NCBI RefSeq assembly: GCF_000208745.1
Contig: NC_030855.1
Location: 1,237,989-1,301,988 of the forward strand
Source of the DNA: Theobroma cacao
Taxonomy: Eukaryota > Streptophyta > Magnoliopsida > Malvales > Malvaceae
Reading direction: 5' to 3'
Length of the DNA stretch: 64,000 nt
Position numbers and translations under genes: made by a program. Of this stretch, positions 53,270 to 64,000 are shown in pieces (position 1 is the first letter of the stretch; each line of letters starts with the position of its first letter). Under the pieces are notes generated by a model that worked only from the letters and a program-made list of their open reading frames with translations, made no database searches and was not told the origin of the DNA.

Positions 53270-56200
53270 ATGATGGAGTCCAAATGGTTGTGGATATTGT
53301 TCACTGTGTTGTTGCTAGAAGGATGGTTGTGTACTGATGCGTGTTGGGAGCATGAGAGAATTGCTCTCTTGCAACTCAAACCTTTCTTCAGTCCTTATAT
53401 TGATCTGAACAACTGGGTGGAGGTGAAGGGTTCCGATTGTTGTCAATGGACAAGGGTTGAGTGCAACACCACCACCAGGCGAGTGATAGGACTCTCTCTT
53501 AATTATACAAGGTGGAGAGAAGATCATTGGTATCTTAATGCTTCTTTGTTTCTCCCCTTCAAGGAATTGCAGAGTCTTTCTTTGCAAGGGAATAGCATAG
53601 CTGGTTTCGTTGAATATGAAGGTCCACCCTTTGCCTTTCATCTTTAATTATTCATCAACTGCAAGTTTTGAACATGAATCCTTATCTTTCATTTTAGGAT
53701 CCATTTAGAAAGCATAAAAATTCCTTCTAGAAAAACTTGTCAGCATTTTCCCATGTTCGAAAGGGGAAAAATGCCGAAATGAAGGAAATATTTGTACAGG
53801 AAATTTTTAGTTTTATTGACGAAGAGCCACTAACTCTTATAAATTAAAAAAACTCTCTTGCAGGTCTTGCAAAGCTATCATCTAAATTGAGTGATTTGGA
53901 GATCCTTGACTTAAGCTACAATTACCTCAATGATAGCATATTATTATCTTTGAGTGAGCTTTCCTCTCTCATGTATTTAAATCTAGCCGGCAGCATGTTC
54001 ACAGGATCTAGTCATGCAAACGGTAAAGTTAATCTAACAAGTAATTATTTCATAAAATATCGAATATTATGATATTTAACTTTCTTTATTACTAGCATCA
54101 GGTTTTGAATCGCTTTCAAGACTTCATAATTTGGAAGTTCTTGATTTAAGTGGGAACTCTTTGAAGAATGACATCCTGGTACATATGGGCAGTCTTTCAT
54201 CTTTAAAGACTTTAGATTTGGGCAGCAATAAATTAAAAGGAACGGTTCATCTTCAAGGTTAATTGGCTTGCTTTATTTTAGGAAAGCTTTTTATCACTAT
54301 TTGTCTTTACACATAATTGAACTTACATGAGTGTTATTCGTTGGGCTTGAATAGAATTGAATAATTTGACAAACTTGAAGAACTTGAATTTAGAGGGCAA
54401 CTATATTGAATGCCTCCAACCATTATACCAAGGTACAAATTTGTATTTTACTCAATTAAGTTTTTAAGTGATTAACGTATAATTGATAAAGATTTTCATT
54501 GGTGATAATATCATAGCAATCTTGCACAGGAAATGAAACACAACTGAAGTTGACCAATTTGGAGGTACTTGACTTGAGTTTTAATCTCTTTAGCAACAAC
54601 ACATTTGCATTCCTTCCTGAGCTTTCGAGTTTAAAGACCTTGTATATGTGGAGCAATCAATTGCAAGGCTCCATAGACATTGCAGGTAAAGCTATTGTCT
54701 TCTAATTCTTTTTAGTTTTTAGAACCTTTAAAATTATCCAATAGGTACTTCAGGTTTGCCATTTTTGTTTCATTAAAGTCAAATATTGAGTAAAAGACTT
54801 TTCATATCAAATATGTGAAAATTACAAATTACTAACAAGATTGACATAAAGATTATTTGAATTGAATTTGATATAGGATTGAATAATTTGATAAACTTGA
54901 AGAAGTTGTATTTAAGAGGGAATAAAATTGAAAGCCTTCAATCCTTCCGAGGTATGCATTTATATTTGCTCAATTAATTGAGTTTTTACATTTAACTAAA
55001 TATCATGTAAAGCTTTTCTATTTAACGAAATTATATTTGTAAAAAATCTTTTGTAGATAATGGAAGACAGCTGAAGTTGACCCATTTAGAAGAGCTTGAT
55101 TTGAGTGATAATCTTTTTAACAACAGCATCTTTGCATCCCTTAAAGGGCTTTCAAATCTGAAGTCATTGCGTATAAATTACAATAAGTTAAAAGGATCAA
55201 TAGATATGAAAGGTAAGTTGCTTTTCTTCCAAATTTTGACTAGTTATAAATATTTCAAAAACATATATAGTTCATGTTTATAGAGGATTTACTGAAGTTT
55301 ATCTATTCCTTTTCTTTTATCAGACTTAGGTGCTTTTACCAACTTAGAGGAACTATATATGAGTGATAACGAGCTGAACGAATTGGTTACCCATAAAGGT
55401 ATTGAATAAAATTTGTGTGCTTAATTGTGAGTTTAAATTTTTATTCTTGATTAGATCTTACTATATGTGAAGTAAATATTTTAGTGATAAGACAAATTTA
55501 TACATGGTTGGTTTTACATAATTTCATATTAAGAAAAAATTTCATTTAATTTATTTATTTAAGATAATAATGTTTTACTTTATTATTTCTATTATTCGTT
55601 GGCTATCACTGAGTGCTGTTGGTTATTGTTGTGAATCTACCTTGTGATTCTGTCTTCCCTGTTAACATATTTTTCCAGTGTCTGGGCACCCTGTTTTATG
55701 TATCTCCCATGTGCCCTCTGTTTCTTCCTGACTTTTTGATTACCTTCTTGGTGCCTGCTGTGTTTTATTTTTACTACTATTACTCCACTGGATCTGAGCA
55801 GTGATTTACTACTATTTGTACGTCCTAATCTGTTTTTGCATATTAATGAATTTGACTCAGCTTTTAAAAAAACAAATTAGTAGACACTTATTGTTACTTA
55901 TTATATATCATTGTTATCACTATCAAATAAATAAATAAATACATTCAATGAAGAAAGTTATACTGATTGGTAATTATGTTAGCAATACACCAAACTTGAA
56001 AAATTAAATTTAAGGTATTGACTCTTTTTGTAAAATTTTATGTTATGGTTGGTTTCATGAAAATTATAATCTTTATATCATTCTTAATATAAACCATACA
56101 TATCTAAAAATAATAAAAATTTTAATGGAGAGAAATTTAAAAAATAAAAAGCAGAAATGCACAAAATCAGATCACACACTAAGTTCATACGGAGGGAACA

Positions 56201-58939
56201 CAAAAGTAATGATTATATAACTTCATAGGTGGTAGCATTTGATGAGTTGACGGTCTATAGAAACCTATACACTATTAGTGTCTCAAATATTAATCCATAG
56301 AGTAATGATTAAGCTTGTTTATTTTTATTGTTATGCTTTGGGCTACTTCTTCTTCCCCTTTCGCAAAATAAAATTTCTTTTCTTCGTCGAGAAAAAAAAA
56401 ATCCCATCAATGAGAAATTAATTCAATCTTATTTAGGTAAATAAAAATTAAATGCATACAAAATTTAGGATTAAAGCAACTTCAAGGAATTCGATATTGT
56501 CTACAACGTGATGAACGAATTTGTGGCCCATAAAGATATCATTTAATAAATTTTCTATTTTTATTTGTGAGGTTAAATATTTGTTCTCATTAAATCTTAA
56601 AATGAAATATATGTTCTAGTGATCAACAAATATATTTGTGAGTAGTTTTTGATCATTACATGCCTCCTATGATTAATTACTTCTCCTTTTAGTTGGCAAC
56701 ATTTTGCAAAGCATCGGAATATTATCTTTGTGTGAAGTAAATTATGAGTCAAATTAATACTCCACATTATATTAGAGATATGTCTCTTAAATAATCTTTT
56801 ATTAGTTTTCTTTAATCTAATTACTCTTATCATATGTTAGAATGAAAATGTAATAGATGTCTCATGGAAATTATACATTTTTCAGGTTGGTGTGATTTAC
56901 GGAACCTTAAACAATTAGACATCAGTGTAAATGCACTTCAGGGCCTTCCTTCATGTTTGGGTAACTTGACATCCCTTCGTGTCTTGGATATCTCTGACAA
57001 TCAATTCACTGGAAATTTGACTCCTTTAGCAAATCTCACATCACTTAAATTCCTCTCCATTTCAAGAAATCACTTTCAAGTACCGCTATCGTTCATATCA
57101 CTTGCAAACCTCACTGACCTCAAGATTCTCCTGAGTGATGAAAACAAGTTGGTAATGGAACCAGTCTTCCATACATCAGTCCCAAAGTTCCAATTGAATA
57201 TCATCAGTTTCTCAAATTGTACAATAAATCAAAAACAGGTCAGTCAAGAACCTCTTAAGTTCCTTCATCACCAATATGACTTGAGATATGTTGATTTTTC
57301 CTACAACAAGTTCAACGGAACAGTACCATTTTGGTTGTTAGAGAACAACACAAAATTAGAAGCACTCTTCTTGATGGGCAATTCTTTTACGGGTCGCCTC
57401 CTGTTCCCACCAATTCCTCATCCTGATGTCTCTTCAATTGACTTATCTAATAACAAAATACAAGCTCAAATTCCAGCAGATATATGTTCAACTTTTCCTC
57501 ATTTAGAAAGGTTATTATTATCTATGAATACCTTCAAAGGTAATATCCCTCCTTGTTTAGGTGGTATGAGCCATTTATCATTGTTAGACCTATCAACTAA
57601 TCAATTGTCTGGAGGAGTACCGGAAGAGTTAAGTATGAGTAGCTCACTGAGGATTTTGAGGCTATCAAATAACAACCTAACTGGAAAGATTGTTCCAACA
57701 ATCTTCAATTCAAATTTGTTATTAGAATTATATTTGGATGGGAATAACTTTGTTGGAGAGATACCCGATATTGATAGCTTTAATGCTGGCTTTGCTTATT
57801 TTTTATCTGAAATTGATCTAAGTAATAACAATTTGTCTGGCAAGCTTCCAAGATGGATATGGAATATGTCAAATTTGAGGATACTGGCTTTGTCCAACAA
57901 TCACTTTGAGGGCTTCATTCCAATGGAATTGTGCAACCTGGACCTACTTCAATTTTTGGACCTCTCCCAAAATAATTTTTCTGGCAATATACCATCTTGT
58001 TTCAATCCACCATATATACAGCATGTCCACATGAGCAGAAACAGACTAAGTGGTCCACTAACACGTTCTTTGTATAACAGCTCTTCGTTAGTGACTTTTG
58101 ATCTTACAGCAAACAACTTGACTGGCAACATTCCAGAATGGATTAACACTCTTTCAGGTTTAAGTGTTCTTCTTTTGAAAGCTAATCACCTTGAAGGAAG
58201 AATCCCGGTTCAGTTATGCGAATTGTATTCCTTGAGCATCATAGATCTTTCTCAAAATAAGCTTTCTGGTGTTATACCTTCTTGTTTGGGTAATTTAACT
58301 GTTGGAAGTTATGACAAGTCTTATATATTTGGAGGTAATTATTATTTTTCAGAGCAGGATATACAAAAATACATCGGGATGGAAATGAACATGGATCAAT
58401 CAGTACAATCACATTCGTCTTATCCAAGCTACATGAAAGAATGGATAGAGTTTACAACAAAGAGGGGGTCCTATAGATATGGAGGTGACATTCTTGACCA
58501 CATGTCTGGGATTGATTTATCTTGCAACAAGTTAACCGGCCGAATCCCATTTCAATTGGGAAATTTGAGTGAAATCCATTCATTAAACTTTTCACACAAT
58601 AAATTGATTGGAATTATACCCTCATCATTTTCAAATCTTAAACAGATTGAGAGCTTAGACCTTTCTTACAACAACTTGAGTGGTAGAATCCCCGTCCAAC
58701 TAGTTGAGTTGAACTTTCTAGAGGTTTTTAGCGTGGCGCACAACCACTTGTCAGGTAAGACTCCAGAAAGAAAAGCTCAGTTTGGGACCTTTGATGAAAG
58801 CAGTTATGAGGGAAACCCTCTTCTTTGTGGACCTCCATTGCATAACAATTGCTCTAATACTGATTCACCACCAACGGTATCAACTGAATCAGATGATGAA
58901 GGGGAAGACAATTTGCTGGACATGTCTGCTTTTGTGTGA
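53270..58939 (+). CDS. LRR receptor-like protein, nine exons, frameshifted before its TM
   Basis: Predicted exons: 53270-53621, 53864-54022, 54102-54257, 54355-54432, 54530-54685, 54877-54951, 55057-55212, 55324-55398, 56886-58939; total 1,086 residues. All introns are GT-AG and phase 1. Order: signal peptide (LWILFTVLLLEGWLC); N-terminal cap with 'DCCQW..VEC'; about 30 extracellular LRRs of the LxxLxxLxLSxNxLxGxIP type; a non-LRR island near 58330-58500; final LRRs and a C-terminal cap (NPLLCGPPL); an acidic juxtamembrane stretch (SDDEGEDN). Such RLPs bind ligands outside the cell and signal through SOBIR1-type kinases. Here the frame ends at TGA 58937-58939 in '..LLDMSAFV', just before the membrane helix, which remains readable one frame over. 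The product would be a secreted LRR protein unless the shift is a sequencing error. Confidence 0.85.
55399..56885 (+). other. Long last intron of the RLP gene
   Basis: It is 1.49 kb, against 80-240 bp for the others. It holds two LINE-like 3' ends (about 55600-55875, ending in CTTTTAAAAAAAC, and about 56190-56403, ending in CGAGAAAAAAAAAATCCC) and a decayed exon at 56469-56535. Confidence 0.6.
56469..56535 (+). pseudogene. Decayed copy of RLP exon 8
   Basis: TTCAAGGAA...GATGAACGAATT-GT-CCCATAAAG resembles exon 8 (55324-55398), and the intron start that follows is also alike (ATAAA-TTT, TTGTGAG, TTCTAGTGAT). The donor GT of exon 8 is AT here (56536-56537) and the length is no longer a multiple of three, so it should be skipped. 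Confidence 0.65.
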
Positions 58940-59115
58940 GCTTTCTGAGTTCATTTGCAGCTGTGTTATTGGGAATCTTTTCTAGTCTTTTCATCAATCC
59001 ATATTGGCGAAAAACATGGTTTTCTTTCATTGAGGATTGCATCACTACTTGCCGCTTCTCAATTGTGGGCAACGTTTTTGAGTTATATATCTTCAGAAGA
59101 AACGCTTGGCTGTGA
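58940..59115 (+). pseudogene. Out-of-frame membrane anchor and tail of the RLP
   Basis: One frame over, the sequence reads 'SFLSSFAAVLLGIFSSLFIN' (transmembrane helix), then 'PYWRKTWFSFIEDC' and a short tail to the TGA at 59113-59115. This is the standard RLP C-terminus ('INPYWR..WF..IE.C'). A single missing T in the TTTT run at 58930-58933 explains the shift. Confidence 0.85.
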
Positions 59116-59690
59116 AAGCCTTAATGCTTTGTGTTGTTGCGGGTTGTGGACATTTTGCTTCGTTCTGTTGATTTGAAGGAAAAGTCAGGTGGCTGCTGTA
59201 ATGTAAGCTTATTTGCATTGTTTGATTCCGGTGCTTTCATCTGTTGGGCTTTATTCTGCTTGCATCCAGTTTTTCTCTGTTTTCTCTTTCTTCCATGGTG
59301 GCTTTCACAGGATTAAGGTTGTCTCTTTGTCTTCCCCATCTCACTCTGTTTATGTTCTTTAAATTGGGTGCTTAGCTGTCAGTAACTCATTGTGAGGGAT
59401 TGTTCTTATCAAGGTATTTCAGTTTGTACTGGTGTGTGGACAGGGGTTTCTCTCCATATTCTCACTGTTTAGCTGCCATGAGAACCCGTAAGATTTTCTA
59501 TTTTTGGCTTTCTTATCTGTTCTGCTTTGAAGGAAGCTTGTAACCTTGTGTCTTGAACATAGGAATCAATATATGTTCGACGTTAGGCCAAAAAAAACTT
59601 CAAAATATGATCTCATTTTAAAGTTAAATCAAAATAATATATATTTATTAACTTAAAAGAACTACTTTAATATATATCTTATTAAAATCA
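59116..59690 (+). other. RLP 3' flank, LINE-like tail
   Basis: 59200-59590 is T-rich and ends TATGTTCGACGTTAGGCC followed by an A-run at about 59590, like a LINE 3' end. No domain can be read. Confidence 0.4.
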
Positions 59691-60090
59691 AACATCGTTA
59701 TTTAAAAAAAATTAATAGAATTATGATCAATAATTAGTTTTTAACAATGTACTAAACACTTTTACAACAATTTAAAATTTCTATGTTTAATTTTTTAATG
59801 TTGAAATTTTCACTTAAGTTGAAACCTGAATAAGTATATTGTAATAGAAATTTAAGATGTTGCAAAAAGAGAAATTTTGTAGTATGAAAGTCCATTCTAT
59901 TCATAGCCTAAATAACTAATAATATTGTAGTATAATTCTAACTATATAATTTGTATAATTATATTAACATAGAAAAAGAAAAAATAAAATTGAAAAGAAG
60001 CTTAGTTGAGTTGGACTCCAAAGAAATCCAAGTTGTGCTAACATTTAGGATTCCTAAGCTTCTACAGCATAAGCATGTGAATGTATAATA
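59690..60090 (+). repeat. Tandem block C, start
   Basis: 59690-59910 matches 46230-46470 (CAATAATTA-TTTTTAACAATG, TTCTATGTTTA, GATGTTGCAA), and 59990-60090 matches 50600-50720. It is a third copy of the unit's left edge, immediately after the RLP gene. Confidence 0.65.
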
Positions 60091-60190
60091 ACAAATCTTC
60101 TCTCCAAAGAAAACAAAATCACAAGAAGCTGAACCCGCTATCCAAGGCCTTACAGGCAAGTTGCAATTGCAGTCTGTTGAGAAGCAGAGA

Positions 60191-61690
60191 ATGGCACCAG
60201 CGATGAAGAAGGAGAAGAAAATTGTACTACTTCCTGACGATGTAATCATTGAGATAATGGCTAGACTTCCACTAAAATCTATAGCGCGTTTTCGATGCCT
60301 TTCCAAATCTTGGAACGATTTACTTACAAGCCCTTACTTCATTAGGATGAATCTCAATCATGTTGAAGAAAGCATATCCAATGATATGCAGCGACTTATT
60401 CTGTCTTTTACTTGTTCTCTTCAATCAACGGACTGCGAAGCATATCAGAGTACAGTCTTTGAAAACATTGTCCTGATATTTAAGGTTCTTCTAACGATCT
60501 GTTATGCAGCAATTGTGTCAAGAAAAACTCTTTTATCTTATGGAATCCAAGTACAAGAAAGTAGTTTAAGAAACTCTTTTATCAAAAGGAAGGACCTGCT
60601 TCCCCCTTTTCACGAAACCGCACTAATCCTTCAATTCCCGCTTCCAAACCAATCCTAACGAGCGCTTCCTCAGAGGAAATCCGCAAGAATCTTTACTTGT
60701 GAATTTCTTATGTGGTACATCAGTTAGCATAAGGTATTTTGCGCTGTTTCAGTGGATTGATGGTAAAAAAACACATGCCTTGAAGAGGGAAAGCACCAAG
60801 TTTGTTCTTAATAATATGGAAGAATTAATGTGAGCTATGAGGGTAAGAAGGGATCATAAACTGGAACTCTATGGGAACTACAAAGAAAATAACAGTTAAG
60901 GCCTCCTCTTGATAAAAGTTCTCAAACAAGATTCTCGGTGATTTTTAATTATCCTTAATTTAATGAGGTTGATAGAAAATATGGCTTAAGTTTTGCTAAT
61001 CAAGCAAGAAGAATTCTTTCTTTTTTAAATTTTTGGTGTTTGACTCAAGGTTTATTGTGGTTGTGGTTACACTCACTATATGGCTGTAATTTATACGCAT
61101 GGTGAAAGAAGAAAGGGGAAGGAGATAAGAGAAAAAGAGACGAACTTGCATAAAACGTACCTAGGCCAATGTTATTTTCTCTTAGTATGTTCCCAAGGGA
61201 TCAACTATGTAATTTGCAGTGCAAGATGAGGGATTATCCTTTTTGCTGGCATATATAGACTATCAGTCCAATTCATGATCCTGTTGAAAGACTTGTTTCA
61301 AGATTTTCTAAGAAAGTGGTTTTTGGATTTTTCTTTTTTAAGTGAAAGATGTGGAATTCTTCCTTCAATCATTACAAGATCACAAGATTTAAGACATTTA
61401 CCATAACTTCTCTGTCAAATTCTGGTTACTGCATAAAATGTCATTGGCTTATATTATTGGGTTGCTCCGAAATATGAATCACCTTCCTTTTGATTTATCT
61501 AAGTTTGATGAGCCTCCCTTTCCAATGATTCACTTGATAGGAAAGGATTGTCTTGGAGTTGCTGGGCCTATGGCTTGTGCCTTTCAGACCATAAAACCAT
61601 TGCTAATCAAATTCTCAGATTCATATGAAGCACTTAATTATACAGTTGAGCCAAAATCTTATCATGACTCTAGAAATAGGAATTGATAGC
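60191..61690 (+). pseudogene. F-box gene, broken after its F-box domain
   Basis: The ATG at 60191 begins a frame of 155 residues to 60658. Residues ~12-55 are a clear F-box ('LLPDDVIIEIMARLPLKSIA', 'RFRCLSKSWNDLLTSPYFI'), the SKP1-binding module of SCF ubiquitin ligases. From about 60480 the family pattern continues in another frame ('NCVKKNSFILWNPSTRK'), showing a frameshift. Downstream homology to the 52283-52735 remnant runs to 61790 with stops. The kelch or FBA-type substrate domain is therefore lost. A truncated F-box-only protein could still be made from 60191-60658. The upstream in-frame TTG at 60161 is not a start. Confidence 0.8.
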
Positions 61691-61859
61691 AAAAGTCTAA
61701 ACATGACCGTAAGTATTTGTAGTGAAATAAGTCCTAAAACAACTTATTGGAAGAACCCTATTTTCTTTTCCATACATTTATGTCACGTCTGGTTCATAAA
61801 AAATACAAATTTGTTCTCCGGTCATTACAAAATAACAATACCCATTTATAACTAAGATA

Positions 61860-64000
61860 ATAATAAAGTTTGGGCCTGAGTTACCTACCAGGCCAACCTC
61901 ACTGACCTTAAGGCCGAAATTTTCCATGTGTTGTTTGTACTTGAAGAAAGACTGGGATGGTTGTTTTGGATACCTTCAAAGCAAATAATAAGGTAGTTTT
62001 CAATGGGCCAATCACAGAATTAAAGCATTCTATAACTTGGGAACCTAAGCATTAATATTGTGGATATAATTTAAGGTTACCAAATTCATTGGAGGCAATA
62101 ATTTTACTATTGCTTGGCGTACAAGTGGGGCTCTCCTGCAACTGGGGAAAGCTTTGGCAAATATGGAGTGAGGAAAATAATTTCTTCAAGTAAACAATGC
62201 CTTTTAGATGTGCCATGAGATCAATTGGCTGTTGGGTTTTCGTGTTCTTTGTAGGTCAAATTTGTCGTAGTAAATGTATTCCCTCCCACCAGGAAACCGA
62301 TATTAGGGTTTGCAAACAGGTGCAAGCTCATTGATTTTATCATCTGTTGAAATTAATATTTTAATGTAATAAGTATGCTAATAAGATTCAAATTCTAGAG
62401 AACTAGACCAAATAGGTGCTATTAATATCAAGAAAAGAAAGGATTGATTAGATTTAAAGATTTTAGAGTAATTAGCCATCGTACTTTCACTTCCTTCTTG
62501 ATTATGTTACTGGAACAAGTGAAATTCAAACTAATTATTTTATTACATTATTTTCAAATATAAAAATTGATTTGACTCATTATATCTCTGTGTTTAATGG
62601 TAAAAATTATTTAAATGTGTTACGATTCTTTTAAAGAAGGTGCTTTCAACTCATAATTTTTTTATTAATAAATAGACTTGTTCGAGAAAAAAATTTCTTC
62701 AAACGCTTTGGTGGCTTCCAATTTTGAGAGAGTTTAATTTGCTAAGCTTGGGTAGAAGTCTTAGATATTAAACTTCAAATACAAAGCATATGGCGTGAAT
62801 TGAATCACATGCTGCCTAAAGTGTCATATCATATGAGTGTGACTACTAATTAAGTCACGGGATTTCCTTCATCAATCACAATACTTAACTTCACAGATTC
62901 ACTCTCCTTTACTTTCCTTTGCCTCATGATCGATTTGATGAATTTAATTTAGAAATAATTTCAATGAAAAGAGTAAAAAAATTATTACTACCCAAAATTC
63001 TAAACTTCCCTTTCAAGGGTTCCATGGCCCACCCAACTATCTGTCTCTTCTAGGGGGAGGGAGAGGGGGTTGAACTTCCAACTACACGACCAAGTTCAAA
63101 TATTTTTGCCTTTCATCCCCACGATGAGACGTTTTGGCTTCCTCAGTCACGAGGCAACCATATCTGACGTCGTTGTTGAGTGGGGTCAATTAACTTTTGA
63201 AAATGAATACTTTAGATATTATAATAAAAAAATTCATGTTTATTATGAGTGGGGTCATTAAGAGTATCAGTTTAACTTCTGAGTTTAAAAACTTTGACAT
63301 TATATTTGAAAAAGATTTTTTAATTATTTAAAAAATATTAAATAATTTTTTTACGTTCAATTAAATCTATATATTTTTTGTTTTGAATCAAAATATGATT
63401 AATGGATAATTAATTACTATTAATTAAAATATCAATTATTATTTTATGTCTAAATGACATATTATATAATCATGTTATTATATCACATCAGTATACTATA
63501 TCATTTATCCATTATGATATGTCCGTGTATCACATCAACATCACGTGATATGAAATAACAAATAATATTTTGATTAATAATAATTTCAAAAAAATATTTT
63601 AATTAACGACAGTTAATTAACTATTAATCAAAAGAGTTTATTTAACTCAAAATAAAAAAAAATTATTTGAACTTTCTTGAATAGTCCATAAAATTTTTTA
63701 AATATTATATTAAAAACTTTTTTAGCATGTATTTATAGTGATCTTTTGTTAATCACATTTATAACGTTATAAAGATTAAAAATTTTAGTTTGTTATTTGT
63801 CGAAATTCTCACTTTCCACTTTACTGCCGTCATACTTATTATATATGAATTTAATTTGATTTTATGTTGAAATTTTTATCAACTATAAAATCGATTTATT
63901 TGTTTGCTGTGCTATATGTAATATATTTTTCATATATAGTTAGTCATTTGATAGAACAAATGCAATCTTTTACCGAAGAAAAAAAAAGCAATTTACTCAG
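61860..64000. other. Gene-free right end
   Basis: No supported gene. GCCAACCTCACTGACCTTAA near 61892 resembles RLP exon 9 (57103-57121) over ~20 bases, a hint of an RLP remnant, but the similarity stops there. From 63250 the sequence is strongly AT-rich. Confidence 0.35.

Noticed and set aside
58935..58960. A GTGAGC...TTCATTTGCAG pair at the RLP stop that could be read as a tiny intron.
   Set aside because: It would be only about 26 bases, far below the minimum for plant introns. The readable membrane helix spans it without a gap in the neighbouring frame, which a frameshift explains better.
61888..61912. About 20 bases resembling RLP exon 9.
   Set aside because: Too short and not extended on either side, so chance similarity cannot be excluded.
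63070..63261. 63-codon frame near the right end.
   Set aside because: No domain, no neighbours to support it, and a length expected by chance.

Overview
The window is nuclear DNA from a flowering plant, most likely a woody eudicot. It is AT-rich. It carries split genes with GT-AG introns, plant-only gene families (berberine-bridge-enzyme-like oxidases, a receptor-like protein, an F-box gene, CASP-like and MINIYO fragments) and a dense mixture of plant transposable elements. I cannot name the species from the sequence alone.

Layout, left to right. (1) 0.9-6.2 kb: a dead Ty1/copia retrotransposon with a foreign ~0.4 kb insert in its integrase region. (2) 6.5-8.3 kb: a non-autonomous Helitron on the minus strand with both termini recognisable. 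(3) 9.1-42.2 kb: an array of five intact, intronless, plus-strand BBE-like flavoprotein genes at 9.1, 16.4, 19.4, 29.3 and 40.5 kb. They are separated by a second copia element, a copia 3' fragment, a CASP-like pseudogene, LINE fragments, an Emigrant-like element, a PIF/Harbinger-like element carrying a SINE, an intronless Cactin gene (33.5-35.2 kb) and a Ty3/gypsy derivative with three LTRs. A ~190 bp sequence lies in inverted orientation at the two outer edges of the BBE array. (4) 42.2-46.0 kb: a gene-fragment zone with decayed exons of a MINIYO/RPAP1-like gene, a ~0.8 kb Mutator-like element with a 9 bp target duplication, and a Helitron-type 3' terminus. (5) 46.2-64.0 kb: a tandemly duplicated region whose ancestral unit seems to have paired an F-box gene with an LRR receptor-like protein (RLP) gene. 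One nine-exon RLP gene survives (53.3-58.9 kb), but a 1-base deletion ends it just before its membrane anchor. The F-box copies are broken.

Functionally, the BBE-like proteins are predicted secreted enzymes carrying FAD bi-covalently through His and Cys. The family oxidises monolignols, oligosaccharides or alkaloid-type substrates. Four copies carry Val and one (the first) carries Leu at the residue known to gate oxygen access, so the array may mix oxidase-like and dehydrogenase-like members. The RLP belongs to a family of cell-surface immune or developmental receptors. Cactin is a conserved nuclear splicing-associated protein. I saw no tRNA or rRNA gene and no CRISPR array. Nothing here amounts to a wholly new system. 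The most unusual structures are the modular 156/75 bp exon array of the RLP gene with a decayed extra module, the paired filled and empty transposon sites between the duplicated blocks, and the active-site variation across the BBE array.
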